DNA of 22,131 nt, from positions 1-22,131 of the forward strand of contig NZ_JOEI01000045.1 in NCBI RefSeq assembly GCF_000718095.1, read 5' to 3'. The position numbers and the translations under genes were made by a program. Each line of letters begins with the position of its first letter. The first letter of the stretch is position 1. The notes below the pieces were generated by a model. It did no database searches. It had not been told where the DNA came from and worked only from the letters and a program-made list of their open reading frames with translations. Positions 7,579-15,350 of the stretch are shown piece after piece. Source of the DNA: Streptomyces scopuliridis RB72 (GTDB lineage Bacteria; Actinomycetota; Actinomycetes; Streptomycetales; Streptomycetaceae).

Positions 7579-10131
7579 TCACGCCGGGTCGTCCGCCAGT
7601 TCTGCCACTCCCGTGATGCGGTGCAGCGGGTACGTGCGGACCTCGTCCGCCGTGTGGTCGTAGCCCGTGACGTAGCCGCCCTCCACCCGTACCGGGGCGA
7701 TGACGCGTTGGCTGGCCGCGCCGTCCGCGTTGACGTAGCCGATCCAGACCGCTGAGCCGGTCATGGCGGCGGCCTGGACCGTGGCGAGGGTTTCGGCGGA
7801 GGTGGTGCGGGGGAGGGCGCCGTTTCTGGACGCGGCTGCCGCGGAGGCCAGGGCGGCCGAGCCTGAGCCGGAGGGTTCGGGGACCGGTTTGTGGACGACC
7901 GTGGCGGCCAGGTCGCCCGCGCGGATCGCCTTCACCGCCGCGCTGAGCAGCGTCGTGTCCGGGGTGGCGGGTCCGTCCGGGACCGGGGCGGGGGCCGTTC
8001 TGGGTGGGGTGCGGTGGGCGTGGGCGCGGGTGATCATGACGTCGCCCTCGGCCGACTCCGCTGCCGGTGCGAAGCCCATGACGCGCAGCCCGTCGAGCAG
8101 GGTCACCGCGTCGGCGTGGGCGGCCAGCACGGTCGGGGCGAGGCGGCGCAGCCGCAGGCCCTGGGAGCGCTTGTCGGCCAGGATCTCGTCGAGTACGGCC
8201 TCGTCGTCGCAGCGTACGTACGCGGAGGCCGCGCCGACCCGGAGGTGGCCGTGCTTACGGGCCACGTCGTCGATGAGGTAGGCGAGCGGCTGGGGGACGG
8301 GCGTACGGCTGTGGTTCCTGAGGAAGTCGTGCAGGTCGGAGGCCGACTGCCCGGCGTCGAGCGCGCGGCGTACGGAGCCGGGGGTGAAGCGGTAGACGGT
8401 CGCCCCGCCCTTCGACTCGACCTCGGCGGCGATGGCCAGCAGTTCGGCCAGCGGGCGCAGGAGCGGGCCGGGCGCCACGGCGGTCAGGTCGGCCTGGAGG
8501 AGGACATGGTCGAGCGGTTCGGGGAGGAGGGGCGCCAGGGCTCGGGCGGCTCGGAGGCCCGTGGCGGTCAGTTCAGCGGGGGTGCGGGCGCCGTCGGCTG
8601 TGGCGGCCGGTTCGCCGTCGGTGGCGTCCGGTGCCAGCAGCGCACGCGCATGCGACGCCAGCGCCCCCCTGCCCGTGATGCCCAGCATCTCCGCCTCGTT
8701 CAGGGTCCACGCCGCCAGCCGTGCCCGCAGATCGTCATGCCGGCCGGTGCCGGACGCGCCGCGCAGGGGGCGTTCCCAGCGCAGCCGGGCGAGCAGCGAT
8801 TCCGGGTCGGGGGCCGTGCCCTCGGGGAGGGTGGCGAGGAGGTCGAGGATCCGGCGTCGTACCTCGGGCGCGGCGCCGCGGTCCAGGTCGGGGCCGAGCG
8901 CGGCGAGCGTACGGCCCTTGGAGTCCTGGCCGCCGACCAGACCGGCCGTGCGGGTCGCCGTCAGCCAGGCCGTGGCGAGCCGGGCCCAGCGTTCCGGGGC
9001 GGGCAGTTCCTGCCAGTCGTCGTAGGCGGGCGTCGGGGCGTACCGTTCGTCGGTTTCGCCGTCGGCCGCCAACAGCCCTGCCGTATAGGCGAGTTCGACC
9101 CAGAACGCGGCTACGGGCTCGGTGACGTCGAGCGCGGTGGCGGTGCGCTTGAGGTCGCGTACGGACAGGCCGCCGGCGCGCAGGACGTTCGGGCCGCCCT
9201 CGTTCCAGTCCTTGGCCAGTTCCTCGATGGTGGCGAGCGCGGTGTACGCCTGCCCGGCCGCCGTGTTGTCCACAACCTGTGGACGGGCGCCGGTGCTCGC
9301 GTCCGAGGCGCGGGGCGCGACGGTGGGTGCCACGGGCTCCGGCGTACGGTGCGCGCGCCCGGCGCGCAGATGCAGCGCCGCCTCGCGCGGCAGGACGACC
9401 GTACGGGTGGTCGCGGGCAGCAGCAGCCCGCGGTCGCGCAGCCACTGCACGGGCGGGGTGGGGCTGGAGGTGACCTCGCCGTACGGCGGCCCCCACACCA
9501 GCCGGTCCAGCACCGACAGAGCCTCCACGGGAGCGGTGTCGAGCAGCGCCGCCATCCGCGTCCGGTCGGTGAAGAGCCCGGTGAGCGAGGCCACGGCGGA
9601 GACCGGATCGTGCGTGGAGGGCAGCCCGGCGGCGGTCAGGATCTCCTGGAGCCGGCCCGGCGACATGCCCGCGGTGGCCTCGGCGACCGTCGGGCCGAGC
9701 CCGGTCGGCGAGGGGTGGGTGGGGGAGGGGGCGAGCAGCTCGCGGGCGGTGCGTACCAGCCGCAGCCGGTCGTCCGCGCCCCAGATCAGCGCCCGGTCGC
9801 GCAGCGTCTCCACGGCGCGCGGCAGGACCGCCTCGATCTCCGGGTCGCCCTCGTCGCCGGTCAGCAGCGCGCGCAGCGTGTCGTACGGCGCGGGCTCCGT
9901 GGCGACGGCCAGGGCCTCCGCGGTCTGGAGCGTGAACCGGTCGAGCCGCTCCAGCGCCCGTACGACGGAGGCGCGGGTGCCCGCGCGCGTCGCGAGCTGC
10001 GAGAGGTCGCTCGGTACGGGGCTGAGCAGATCGGGGCGGGCACGCAGCAGCGCGACGAGTGATCCGTCGCCCTGGGTGCGCAGGGCCTCCGCGAGCGTAC
10101 GCGGTGGCGTACCGCCGGTTCCTTCTGGCAC
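7579..10131 (-). CDS. XPB-associated protein with helicase-like accessory domain and WYL-like C-terminus
   Basis: The 850-aa protein lacks any Walker A or DEAD/DEAH motif. Residues about 540-700 match the XPB N-terminal-type domain (Helicase_C_3). For example, FLRNHSRTPVPQPLAYLIDD and VLDEILADKRSQGL parallel LVEYSRYPVPHALLVDVAE and VLEEILRSKKVQPL of the XPB in this window. Residues 777-846 (VWIGYVNADG...RVIAPVRVEGGYVTGYD...YPLHRITGV) look like a WYL ligand-sensing domain. The N-terminal 500 residues are helical with no motif I know. The GTG start at 10131 has AGGAGG (10137-10142) 5 nt upstream, so the longer open frame from 10305 is rejected. A related gene lies beside the XPB gene in mycobacteria. 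Probably a DNA-repair partner; role unproven. Confidence 0.85.
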   Translation of the reverse strand: MPEGTGGTPPRTLAEALRTQGDGSLVALLRARPDLLSPVPSDLSQLATRAGTRASVVRALERLDRFTLQTAEALAVATEPAPYDTLRALLTGDEGDPEIEAVLPRAVETLRDRALIWGADDRLRLVRTARELLAPSPTHPSPTGLGPTVAEATAGMSPGRLQEILTAAGLPSTHDPVSAVASLTGLFTDRTRMAALLDTAPVEALSVLDRLVWGPPYGEVTSSPTPPVQWLRDRGLLLPATTRTVVLPREAALHLRAGRAHRTPEPVAPTVAPRASDASTGARPQVVDNTAAGQAYTALATIEELAKDWNEGGPNVLRAGGLSVRDLKRTATALDVTEPVAAFWVELAYTAGLLAADGETDERYAPTPAYDDWQELPAPERWARLATAWLTATRTAGLVGGQDSKGRTLAALGPDLDRGAAPEVRRRILDLLATLPEGTAPDPESLLARLRWERPLRGASGTGRHDDLRARLAAWTLNEAEMLGITGRGALASHARALLAPDATDGEPAATADGARTPAELTATGLRAARALAPLLPEPLDHVLLQADLTAVAPGPLLRPLAELLAIAAEVESKGGATVYRFTPGSVRRALDAGQSASDLHDFLRNHSRTPVPQPLAYLIDDVARKHGHLRVGAASAYVRCDDEAVLDEILADKRSQGLRLRRLAPTVLAAHADAVTLLDGLRVMGFAPAAESAEGDVMITRAHAHRTPPRTAPAPVPDGPATPDTTLLSAAVKAIRAGDLAATVVHKPVPEPSGSGSAALASAAAASRNGALPRTTSAETLATVQAAAMTGSAVWIGYVNADGAASQRVIAPVRVEGGYVTGYDHTADEVRTYPLHRITGVAELADDPA

Positions 10132-10244
10132 GTGCGCCTCCTGGTCAGGCTTCGCGGGTCCCCATCCGTTCCACGTTAGCCCCTGGGAGGCGCTCAGCCC
10201 GCGCCCCCGGGCCATGGGGGCGCCGCCGCGCCTTCTTCGTACTT

Positions 10245-10295
10245 GATGTACGGCTGGATGTGCGGGTGGATGTACGGGGTGGACGTACGGGGGTG
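10245..10295. repeat. short tandem repeat in divergent promoter region
   Basis: Four units of 12, 12, 13 and 14 bp of the form GATGTACGGSTG (10245-10256, 10257-10268, 10269-10281, 10282-10295) lie in the 242-bp gap between the 850-aa gene and the divergent membrane protein gene. Each unit carries TACGG or a variant, and unit length grows by added G residues. Confidence 0.7.
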
Positions 10296-10373
10296 ACTTC
10301 GACACGATCGCCTACGGGTAACGGGTATCCGTCGTGATGGGCGGCTGCCGGGCGTGCTTGTGCGGAGGACTGT

Positions 10374-11417
10374 GTGGGGATCGAGAGCGATCAGCTGGTC
10401 TATGACTATCTGAGCCGCGTGGGAGACGAGGCTCAGCAGCGGCATCTGCCCTCCGGGGACCGGATGCGGCTGGTGTCGTCGCTGCGGAACGAGATCGACA
10501 AGCAGCGCGGGAAGGCCGGCGGGGACAGCCCGGCGGCCGTACGCCGCATCCTGGGGCGGCTGGGGACACCGGACGCGGTGGTACAGGCGGCCTCCGAGGG
10601 CGCCTCGGGCGACGACGCCCCCACGCGAGCCCCGGAACCGCCGCAGCCCGTGCTGCCGGAGCAGCGGACCCGCCGGGTGAAGGGGGCCAGGAGACTGGTC
10701 ATCCCGGAGCAGGCGTCGGAGTCGCCCGCCCCCGCGATGCCCGCCGCGTCGCCGCCGCACCTGGCGGGGATGGACGAGCTGGGCCCGCCCGGCGGCAGTC
10801 AGCCCGACTGGTGGCGGATCGAACCGGGGCCGATGGGCTCGGCCGAGCACGTGCCGGGGTTCGTGGGCGGGGTCGAGATCCCCGACATACTCAAGCCACC
10901 GCCGAAGCCGAAGGAGAAGCCGGACAAGACGGCGGAGGGCGCCGAGGCCGAGGACGGGGACGCGACGGAGGACCGGGCGGAGGAGGCGGCGCATGGCGCC
11001 GGCCGTCGCCGATGGCGCCCCCGGCTGTCGCGCCGGGACCGGGGCCGGAGCGCGGAGAAGGAGAAGCGGGCCGGCGGACTCTCCAACCCGTTCCTGCTGC
11101 TCGCCGCCGCGCTGCTGGTCGCCGGAGCGGTGTTCGGCTCCTGGCCGGCCCTGGGCGGCGGCTGGCTCCTCGCGTATGCCTCCCGCACGCTCTCCCGCGC
11201 CGAGGCGAAATGGGCGGTCTTCGGCCTCCCCGGGGTCTCGGCCGCAGGGGGTCTGGTCTGGCTCTGGGGCCGGCTGGACGGCCGCTGGGGCGAGGCGATC
11301 CCGCAGGACGGGATGGCCGAGGCCCTGTCCAGCGCCTGGCCGGTGGTGCTCCGTACGGCGGCGGTGACCTCCGCGCTGTATCTGGTCTGGCGCGCGCGGC
11401 GTAAGCAAGCGCGGTAG
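10374..11417 (+). CDS. membrane protein with N-terminal HAAS/DUF1700-like domain
   Basis: The 347-aa protein starts at a GTG (10374) with GGAGG (10364-10368) 5 nt upstream. Residues 7-75 (VYDYLSRVGDEAQQ...LRNEIDKQ...LGRLGTPDAVVQAA) resemble the HAAS/DUF1700 helical domain found with membrane or PadR-regulated proteins. Residues 80-235 are a proline- and charge-rich linker that includes DWWRIEPGPMGS (145-156). The C-terminus has four hydrophobic helices (about 238-257, 259-272, 281-298, 322-339) and a basic end. It is divergent from the 850-aa gene. Orthologues of this layout occur in streptomycetes as unnamed integral membrane proteins. Substrate or partner unknown. Confidence 0.72.
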   Translation: MGIESDQLVYDYLSRVGDEAQQRHLPSGDRMRLVSSLRNEIDKQRGKAGGDSPAAVRRILGRLGTPDAVVQAASEGASGDDAPTRAPEPPQPVLPEQRTRRVKGARRLVIPEQASESPAPAMPAASPPHLAGMDELGPPGGSQPDWWRIEPGPMGSAEHVPGFVGGVEIPDILKPPPKPKEKPDKTAEGAEAEDGDATEDRAEEAAHGAGRRRWRPRLSRRDRGRSAEKEKRAGGLSNPFLLLAAALLVAGAVFGSWPALGGGWLLAYASRTLSRAEAKWAVFGLPGVSAAGGLVWLWGRLDGRWGEAIPQDGMAEALSSAWPVVLRTAAVTSALYLVWRARRKQAR

Positions 11418-11646
11418 GTCGCAGGACGCTTCCGGCTGGCGAGCGGCCGTCTTCTGGAAAGCGATTATCCGCCTGTCTCAGTCGAGCGGCGGCCCCTTCC
11501 TGACCGGCAATCTGGAGGACATCAAGATCGTCGGAGCCAACAGCCACACCAATGGTGCGGGTCCGGACCGCCAGGACGACGATCTGTTCTCGTCCGAGCA
11601 CGCCAACCACGCCATCGGGGTGATCAACGCGGTGAACGCCCTCTGA
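11418..11646 (+). pseudogene. orphan 3' coding fragment without a start codon
   Basis: A frame open from 11368 and ending at TGA 11644-11646 encodes a clearly gene-like tail, including FLTGNLEDIKIVGANSH and ending HAIGVINAVNAL. Third codon positions are strongly G/C over at least 11500-11646. No ATG, GTG or TTG occurs in frame until near the end, and the upstream part overlaps the stop of the membrane protein gene. The 5' part therefore seems lost, probably by deletion or insertion. A strong hairpin terminator follows 20 bp downstream and suits an old gene end. I do not recognise the family. Confidence 0.5.
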
Positions 11647-11666
11647 CGGGCTGACGGGCTTGTGCC

Positions 11667-11707
11667 GTCCAGGGCGTCGGTCTGCCGAGCAGGCCGACGC
11701 CCTGGAC
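11667..11707. terminator. strong bidirectional hairpin terminator
   Basis: A 14-bp perfect stem (GTCCAGGGCGTCGG paired with CCGACGCCCTGGAC) continues through a T-G wobble and CTGC/GCAG to a 3-nt CGA loop, giving a 19-bp stem with no unpaired base outside the loop. It lies between two convergent coding ends (11646 and 11721). There is no long U-tract, as is usual in Streptomyces. Confidence 0.85.
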
Positions 11708-11720
11708 CGCCGGAAAAGGT

Positions 11721-11975
11721 CTAAAGCGGCTCGGCGTTCCGCATACGCTCTTCGGTCCAGTACGTGCCGACGTCCTTGGTCGGCTCCGGGACGGTGTGGA
11801 CCGTCACGCCATCCGGAGAACGCGGGGTGTCCGGGGTATCCGGCGACCCCGCACTGGCCATCTTGAAGCCTGCCACCGTGGCGGTGATGGCCGCGACGAG
11901 GCCCACGGGAACGGCCAGCGTGCGAATCCGGCTGCGGCGCCCCGCGCCTGCGGCCTTCTTCCGCTGGTCGGACAT
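11721..11975 (-). CDS. short membrane-anchored or secreted protein, probably a truncated secreted serine protease
   Basis: The 84-aa product from the ATG at 11975 (MSDQRKKAAGAGRRSRIRT...) has a basic N-terminus and one hydrophobic segment (about 20-40, a signal peptide or anchor). A Pro/Thr/Asp-rich stretch follows, and it ends YWTEERMRNAEPL at a TAG codon. In Streptomyces secreted trypsin-like and V8-like peptidases, a YWTxERMRxAxPL motif commonly precedes the catalytic domain, which is absent here. Frames beyond the stop encode nothing protease-like before the terminator. GGGAG lies 10 nt before the start. A TATAAG -10-like box sits further up (12034-12039). It may be a genuine small protein, but truncation is likelier. 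Confidence 0.6.
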   Translation of the reverse strand: MSDQRKKAAGAGRRSRIRTLAVPVGLVAAITATVAGFKMASAGSPDTPDTPRSPDGVTVHTVPEPTKDVGTYWTEERMRNAEPL

Positions 11976-12286
11976 GGCCGCACCCACTCCCTCAGCAAGG
12001 CGACATCCGCGATCAACGGCTCGGTTCGAACACCTTATACGCCCCAACTCAACCACGCAGCGGGCGCGTTCGGGCAGCTCCGGTAGTCAGAGGCTGTAAC
12101 CAGCTCCGCCGTCACGACGTCCACGGCCGCCGACGTAGGGCATGCCGCAGGCCCTGTGACGGACCGCGTGAAGATCAGAGACAACGCCGGGTTCGAGGGC
12201 CAACCCACCGGGGACGACGGCGACGGCCCGCGCCCCGGTTGGCGCACCGGACCGGCCGGTTTCCGCCTCCACCACTCACACCACCG
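11976..12286. other. non-coding stretch with a small echo of the neighbouring ABC ATPase gene
   Basis: About 311 bp without a supported gene. Positions 12099-12131 match 12390-12422 inside the downstream ATPase gene at 30 of 33 bases, both reading VVTAELV on the minus strand. This may be a remnant of a duplicated gene end or chance. A weak plus-strand frame from GTG 12168 to TAA 12287-12289 has no ribosome site and is not called. Confidence 0.45.
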
Positions 12287-13087
12287 TTAAGGCGACGACC
12301 CCGGCCGGTACGGCGCCCCCGGCACCACCAGCGGCGATCCCGTCACCGGGTCCGGGACCACCACCGACTCCAGGCCGAAGACCTCCCGTACCAGCTCGGC
12401 CGTCACGACCTCCCCCGGCCGCCCCTCCGCCACGATCCGTCCCGCCTTCATCGCGACCAGGTGATCCGCGTACCGCGCCGCCTGGTTGAGGTCGTGGAGC
12501 ACGATCACGACCGTACGGCCCTGGTCGTGGTTGAGGCGGCGGACCAGGTCGAGGACCTCCACCTGGTGCGCGATGTCCAGGAACGTCGTCGGCTCGTCCA
12601 GCAGCAGCAGATCCGTCTCCTGCGCGAGCGCCATCGCGATCCACACCCGCTGGCGCTGGCCGCCCGACAGTTCGTCCACCGAGCGGTCGGCGAGGGCCGT
12701 CACGTCCGTACGCTCCATCGCGTCCGTGACCGCGCGCTCGTCCTCGTCCGACCACTGCTGCCACCAGTGCTGGTGCGGCTGACGGCCGCGCGAGACCAGG
12801 TCGGCGACCGTGATGGCCTCCGGGGCGACCGGCGACTGCGGGAGCAGGCCGATCGACTGGGCGATCTTCCGGGTCGGGATCCGCGCCAGCTCCGTACCGT
12901 CCAGCAGTACGGAACCGCCCCGCGGCTTCAGCAGCCGGCCGAGCGCGCGCAGGGTCGTCGACTTGCCGCAGGCGTTCGGGCCGACGATCACCGACACCTG
13001 TCCGTCGGGGACGGCCAGGTCCAGTTCGTGGACGACCGTGCGGTCCTCGTAGGCGAGCGTCAGCTCGCGGGCGACGATCCTGCTCAT
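12287..13087 (-). CDS. iron-siderophore ABC transporter ATP-binding protein
   Basis: The 266-aa protein is the ATPase of a FecCDE/FhuC-type importer and powers uptake of ferric siderophores. Motifs are Walker [10 protein letters not shown] (36-44), Q-loop LLPQ (81-84), signature LSGGQRQRV (140-148), Walker B LLLLDEP (160-166) and H-loop His198. The C-terminal SPLVVPG is typical of the family. The ATG at 13087 overlaps the stop of the upstream permease as ATGA, and AGGAGG lies 7 nt upstream, indicating translational coupling. It is the last gene of the three-gene minus-strand operon. The actual siderophore cannot be told because no binding protein gene is present. Confidence 0.93.
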   Translation of the reverse strand: MSRIVARELTLAYEDRTVVHELDLAVPDGQVSVIVGPNACGKSTTLRALGRLLKPRGGSVLLDGTELARIPTRKIAQSIGLLPQSPVAPEAITVADLVSRGRQPHQHWWQQWSDEDERAVTDAMERTDVTALADRSVDELSGGQRQRVWIAMALAQETDLLLLDEPTTFLDIAHQVEVLDLVRRLNHDQGRTVVIVLHDLNQAARYADHLVAMKAGRIVAEGRPGEVVTAELVREVFGLESVVVPDPVTGSPLVVPGAPYRPGSSP

Positions 13088-14184
13088 GCCTTGCCTCCTG
13101 CGGTACGGCCGGTACGGCCGCGGACGATCAGCCAGATCAGATACGGGGCGCCGACCGCCGCCGTCAGTACACCCACCGGGAGTTCGGTCGGGGACAGCAG
13201 CCTGCGGGCCAGCAGATCGGCGAGCACGACGATCACCGCGCCCATCAGCGCCGAACAGAGCAGCGGGATCTGCGCGGTACGGGTCATGCGCCGGGCGATC
13301 TGCGGCGCCAGCAGCGCCACGAAGTCCACCGGGCCCGCCGCGCCCGTCGCGACCGACGCCAGCACCACACCGAGCAGGACGAGCCCGAGCCGTACGCGGC
13401 CGAGCCGTACGCCCAGGGCCGTGGCGGTGTCGTCGTCCATCGAGACCGTGCGCTGCGCGTACGCCGCCCACAGCACCGCGGGCACCAGCGCGAGCAGCAG
13501 CCAGCCGAGCGGCGCGGCGGAGTCCCAGCCCCGGCCGTTGAGCGAGCCGGTCATCCAGACCTGGGCCTGCTGGGCGACCAGATAGTCGCCCTTGGTCAGG
13601 AAGAGCGTGGTGATGGAGCGCAGGGCGATCGCGAAGCCGATACCGATGAGTACGAAGCGGGTGGCGTGCAGCCCACCGCGCCAGGCGAAGACGTACACCA
13701 GCGCCGCCGCGACGATGCCGCCGGCGACGGAGAGATACGGAAGGACGGTGTACGAGGTGACGCCGAAGGTCATCGCGCCGACCGTGAGCGCGCTCGCGCC
13801 CTGGCTGATGCCGATGATGTCGGGGCTGGCGAGCGGGTTGCGGGCGACGGTCTGGATCAGCGCGCCCGCGATGCCGAACGCGAGCCCGACCAGCAGCCCG
13901 ACCACCATGCGCGGCAGCCGCAGGGTGCCGACCACCAGCTCGTTCGCCGCGGGCTGTCCGAGGAGCACCTTCAGGACCTCGGACGGTGGTACGAAGCTCT
14001 CGCCGACGCTCAGATACGCCACGCACACGGCCGCCAGCGCGACGGCGAGCGCGCCCGCCATGGCCGCCGCCCGGCGGTGCAGCAGGAACGAGGCGCGTCC
14101 GATCCGTACCCGCGTATAGCCCGCCGGCCGGATCCCGTCCGCCCCGGCGACGCTCTCCGGGGCCTCCTTGAGGGCCGTCGTCAT
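13084..14184 (-). CDS. iron-siderophore ABC transporter permease (FecCD family), second subunit
   Basis: The 366-aa protein has a 40-residue cytoplasmic N-terminus, then about ten membrane helices. FecCD hallmarks include [55 protein letters not shown] and [18 protein letters not shown]. It would form the membrane channel together with the product of 14181-15224. The ATG at 14184 overlaps the stop of the first permease (ATGA), so the two are co-translated. Its own stop overlaps the ATPase start. The N-terminal extension is longer than in the partner, which is common for the second FecCD subunit in actinobacteria. Confidence 0.93.
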   Translation of the reverse strand: MTTALKEAPESVAGADGIRPAGYTRVRIGRASFLLHRRAAAMAGALAVALAAVCVAYLSVGESFVPPSEVLKVLLGQPAANELVVGTLRLPRMVVGLLVGLAFGIAGALIQTVARNPLASPDIIGISQGASALTVGAMTFGVTSYTVLPYLSVAGGIVAAALVYVFAWRGGLHATRFVLIGIGFAIALRSITTLFLTKGDYLVAQQAQVWMTGSLNGRGWDSAAPLGWLLLALVPAVLWAAYAQRTVSMDDDTATALGVRLGRVRLGLVLLGVVLASVATGAAGPVDFVALLAPQIARRMTRTAQIPLLCSALMGAVIVVLADLLARRLLSPTELPVGVLTAAVGAPYLIWLIVRGRTGRTAGGKA

Positions 14185-15224
14185 GCCGGCACCGCCTTCC
14201 GGCGTACGAGAGCGACCAGGAACGGCACTCCGAGCAGGGCCGTCATCACACCAGCGGGGACCTCGCTCGGCGGGAAGACGATCCGCCCGATCACATCGGA
14301 GACCAGCAGCATCACCGGGCCGATCAGGGCCGCCATCGGCAGCACCCAGCGATGGTCCGAGCCGACGATCGCTCGGGCGATATGCGGAACGGCGAGACCG
14401 ATGAAGGCGATCGGTCCCGCCGCCGCGACCGCCACTCCGGTCAGTACGGTCGCGCCGAGGCCGCCGACGATCCGGACGGCCGCGACGTTCTGGCCCAGGC
14501 CCTTCGCCACGTCCTCGCCGAGGGCCAGGGCGTCCAGGCCGCGGGCCACGGATATCACCAGTACGGTGCCGAGCACCAGGAACGGCCAGACCTGACCGGC
14601 CACTTCGGCGTCCCGGCCCGCGATCGAGCCCACCTGCCAGAAGCGGAACTCGTCCAGCGTCGCCGCGCTCGTCGTCAGCACGCCCATCGTCACGGACACC
14701 AGCAGCGCGTTGATCGCCGCGCCGCCGAGGGCGAGTTTGACCGGGGTCGCGCCGCCGCGTCCGCTGGAGGCGATCGCGTACACCGCCACCGACGCCACCG
14801 CCGCGCCCGCGAAGGCGTACCAGACATAGCCGGAGAGCGTGTGCACCCCGGCGAAGGCGATGGCCAGGACGACGCCCACGGAGGAGCCCTGGCTGATGCC
14901 GAGGATGCCGGGGTCGGCGATCGGGTTGCGGGTGATGCCCTGGAGGACGGTGCCGGCCAGGGCGAGCGCGGCGCCCACCATCAGCCCGATCAGCGTGCGC
15001 GGCACCCGCAGTTGGCGGATGACCTCGGCGTCGTCGCTGTGGCCGCCGTACAGCAGCGCGTCGACGACGGCGGAGGGAGCGACGGCGCGCGCCCCGACCG
15101 CGAGACTCAGCAGGACCGACAGCAGCACGGCCACGACGGCTGCCGCCGTCCAGCCGATACGGCGGGCGACCAGGGCGTGTCTGGTGCTGTGGATCGGCGG
15201 GGCGGCGGCTGGCATCGGAACCAA
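14181..15224 (-). CDS. iron-siderophore ABC transporter permease (FecCD family), first subunit
   Basis: The open frame gives 347 aa from a TTG at 15224, or 344 aa from the ATG at 15215. Neither has a good Shine-Dalgarno, so the start is uncertain. FecCD features include [55 protein letters not shown] and [18 protein letters not shown], with about nine or ten membrane helices. It is first in the operon permease-permease-ATPase. A 20-bp palindrome resembling an iron box lies 42 bp upstream, so expression is probably repressed by IdeR/DmdR1 when iron is plentiful. No gene for a siderophore-binding lipoprotein accompanies it. Confidence 0.92.
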   Translation of the reverse strand: MVPMPAAAPPIHSTRHALVARRIGWTAAAVVAVLLSVLLSLAVGARAVAPSAVVDALLYGGHSDDAEVIRQLRVPRTLIGLMVGAALALAGTVLQGITRNPIADPGILGISQGSSVGVVLAIAFAGVHTLSGYVWYAFAGAAVASVAVYAIASSGRGGATPVKLALGGAAINALLVSVTMGVLTTSAATLDEFRFWQVGSIAGRDAEVAGQVWPFLVLGTVLVISVARGLDALALGEDVAKGLGQNVAAVRIVGGLGATVLTGVAVAAAGPIAFIGLAVPHIARAIVGSDHRWVLPMAALIGPVMLLVSDVIGRIVFPPSEVPAGVMTALLGVPFLVALVRRKAVPA

Positions 15225-15265
15225 TCGGACGGTGCGGCAGGACGGCGGAGGGCGGACGGCGATGG

Positions 15266-15285
15266 TTAGGCTTGGCTAAGTCTAA
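15266..15285. promoter_or_regulatory. candidate iron box (IdeR/DmdR1-type operator)
   Basis: TTAGGCTTGGCTAAGTCTAA matches its own reverse complement at 16 of 20 positions and shares TTAGG-T-GGCT-A with the actinobacterial iron-box consensus (12 of 19). It lies 42 bp upstream of the siderophore permease operon and 66 bp upstream of the divergent HAD gene. It is the most AT-rich stretch nearby. Confidence 0.65.
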
Positions 15286-15338
15286 GCACCCGATTCCGGC
15301 CATCCGCCGGGGCCCGATGCCCGTACCGGCAGCCTGGG

Positions 15339-15344
15339 CACAAT
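15339..15344 (+). promoter_or_regulatory. candidate -10 (CACAAT) for the HAD gene
   Basis: CACAAT ends 6 nt before the ATG at 15351, and no ribosome site exists, which fits a leaderless transcript. No clear -35 was seen. Confidence 0.35.
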
Positions 15345-15350
15345 GGCCCC

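Noticed and set aside
7891..10062. Long plus-strand open frame (723 codons)
   Set aside because: It is antisense to the 850-aa gene and has low-complexity Gly/Arg composition with no motif.
10132..10305. Longer start for the 850-aa protein
   Set aside because: The GTG at 10131 has an AGGAGG 5 nt upstream, and the extension is low-complexity and partly made from the promoter repeat.
12168..12289. Small plus-strand gene starting GTG at 12168
   Set aside because: It has no ribosome site, shows weak codon bias, encodes a His/Arg/Gly-rich peptide with no recognisable family, and its stop overlaps that of the ABC ATPase.
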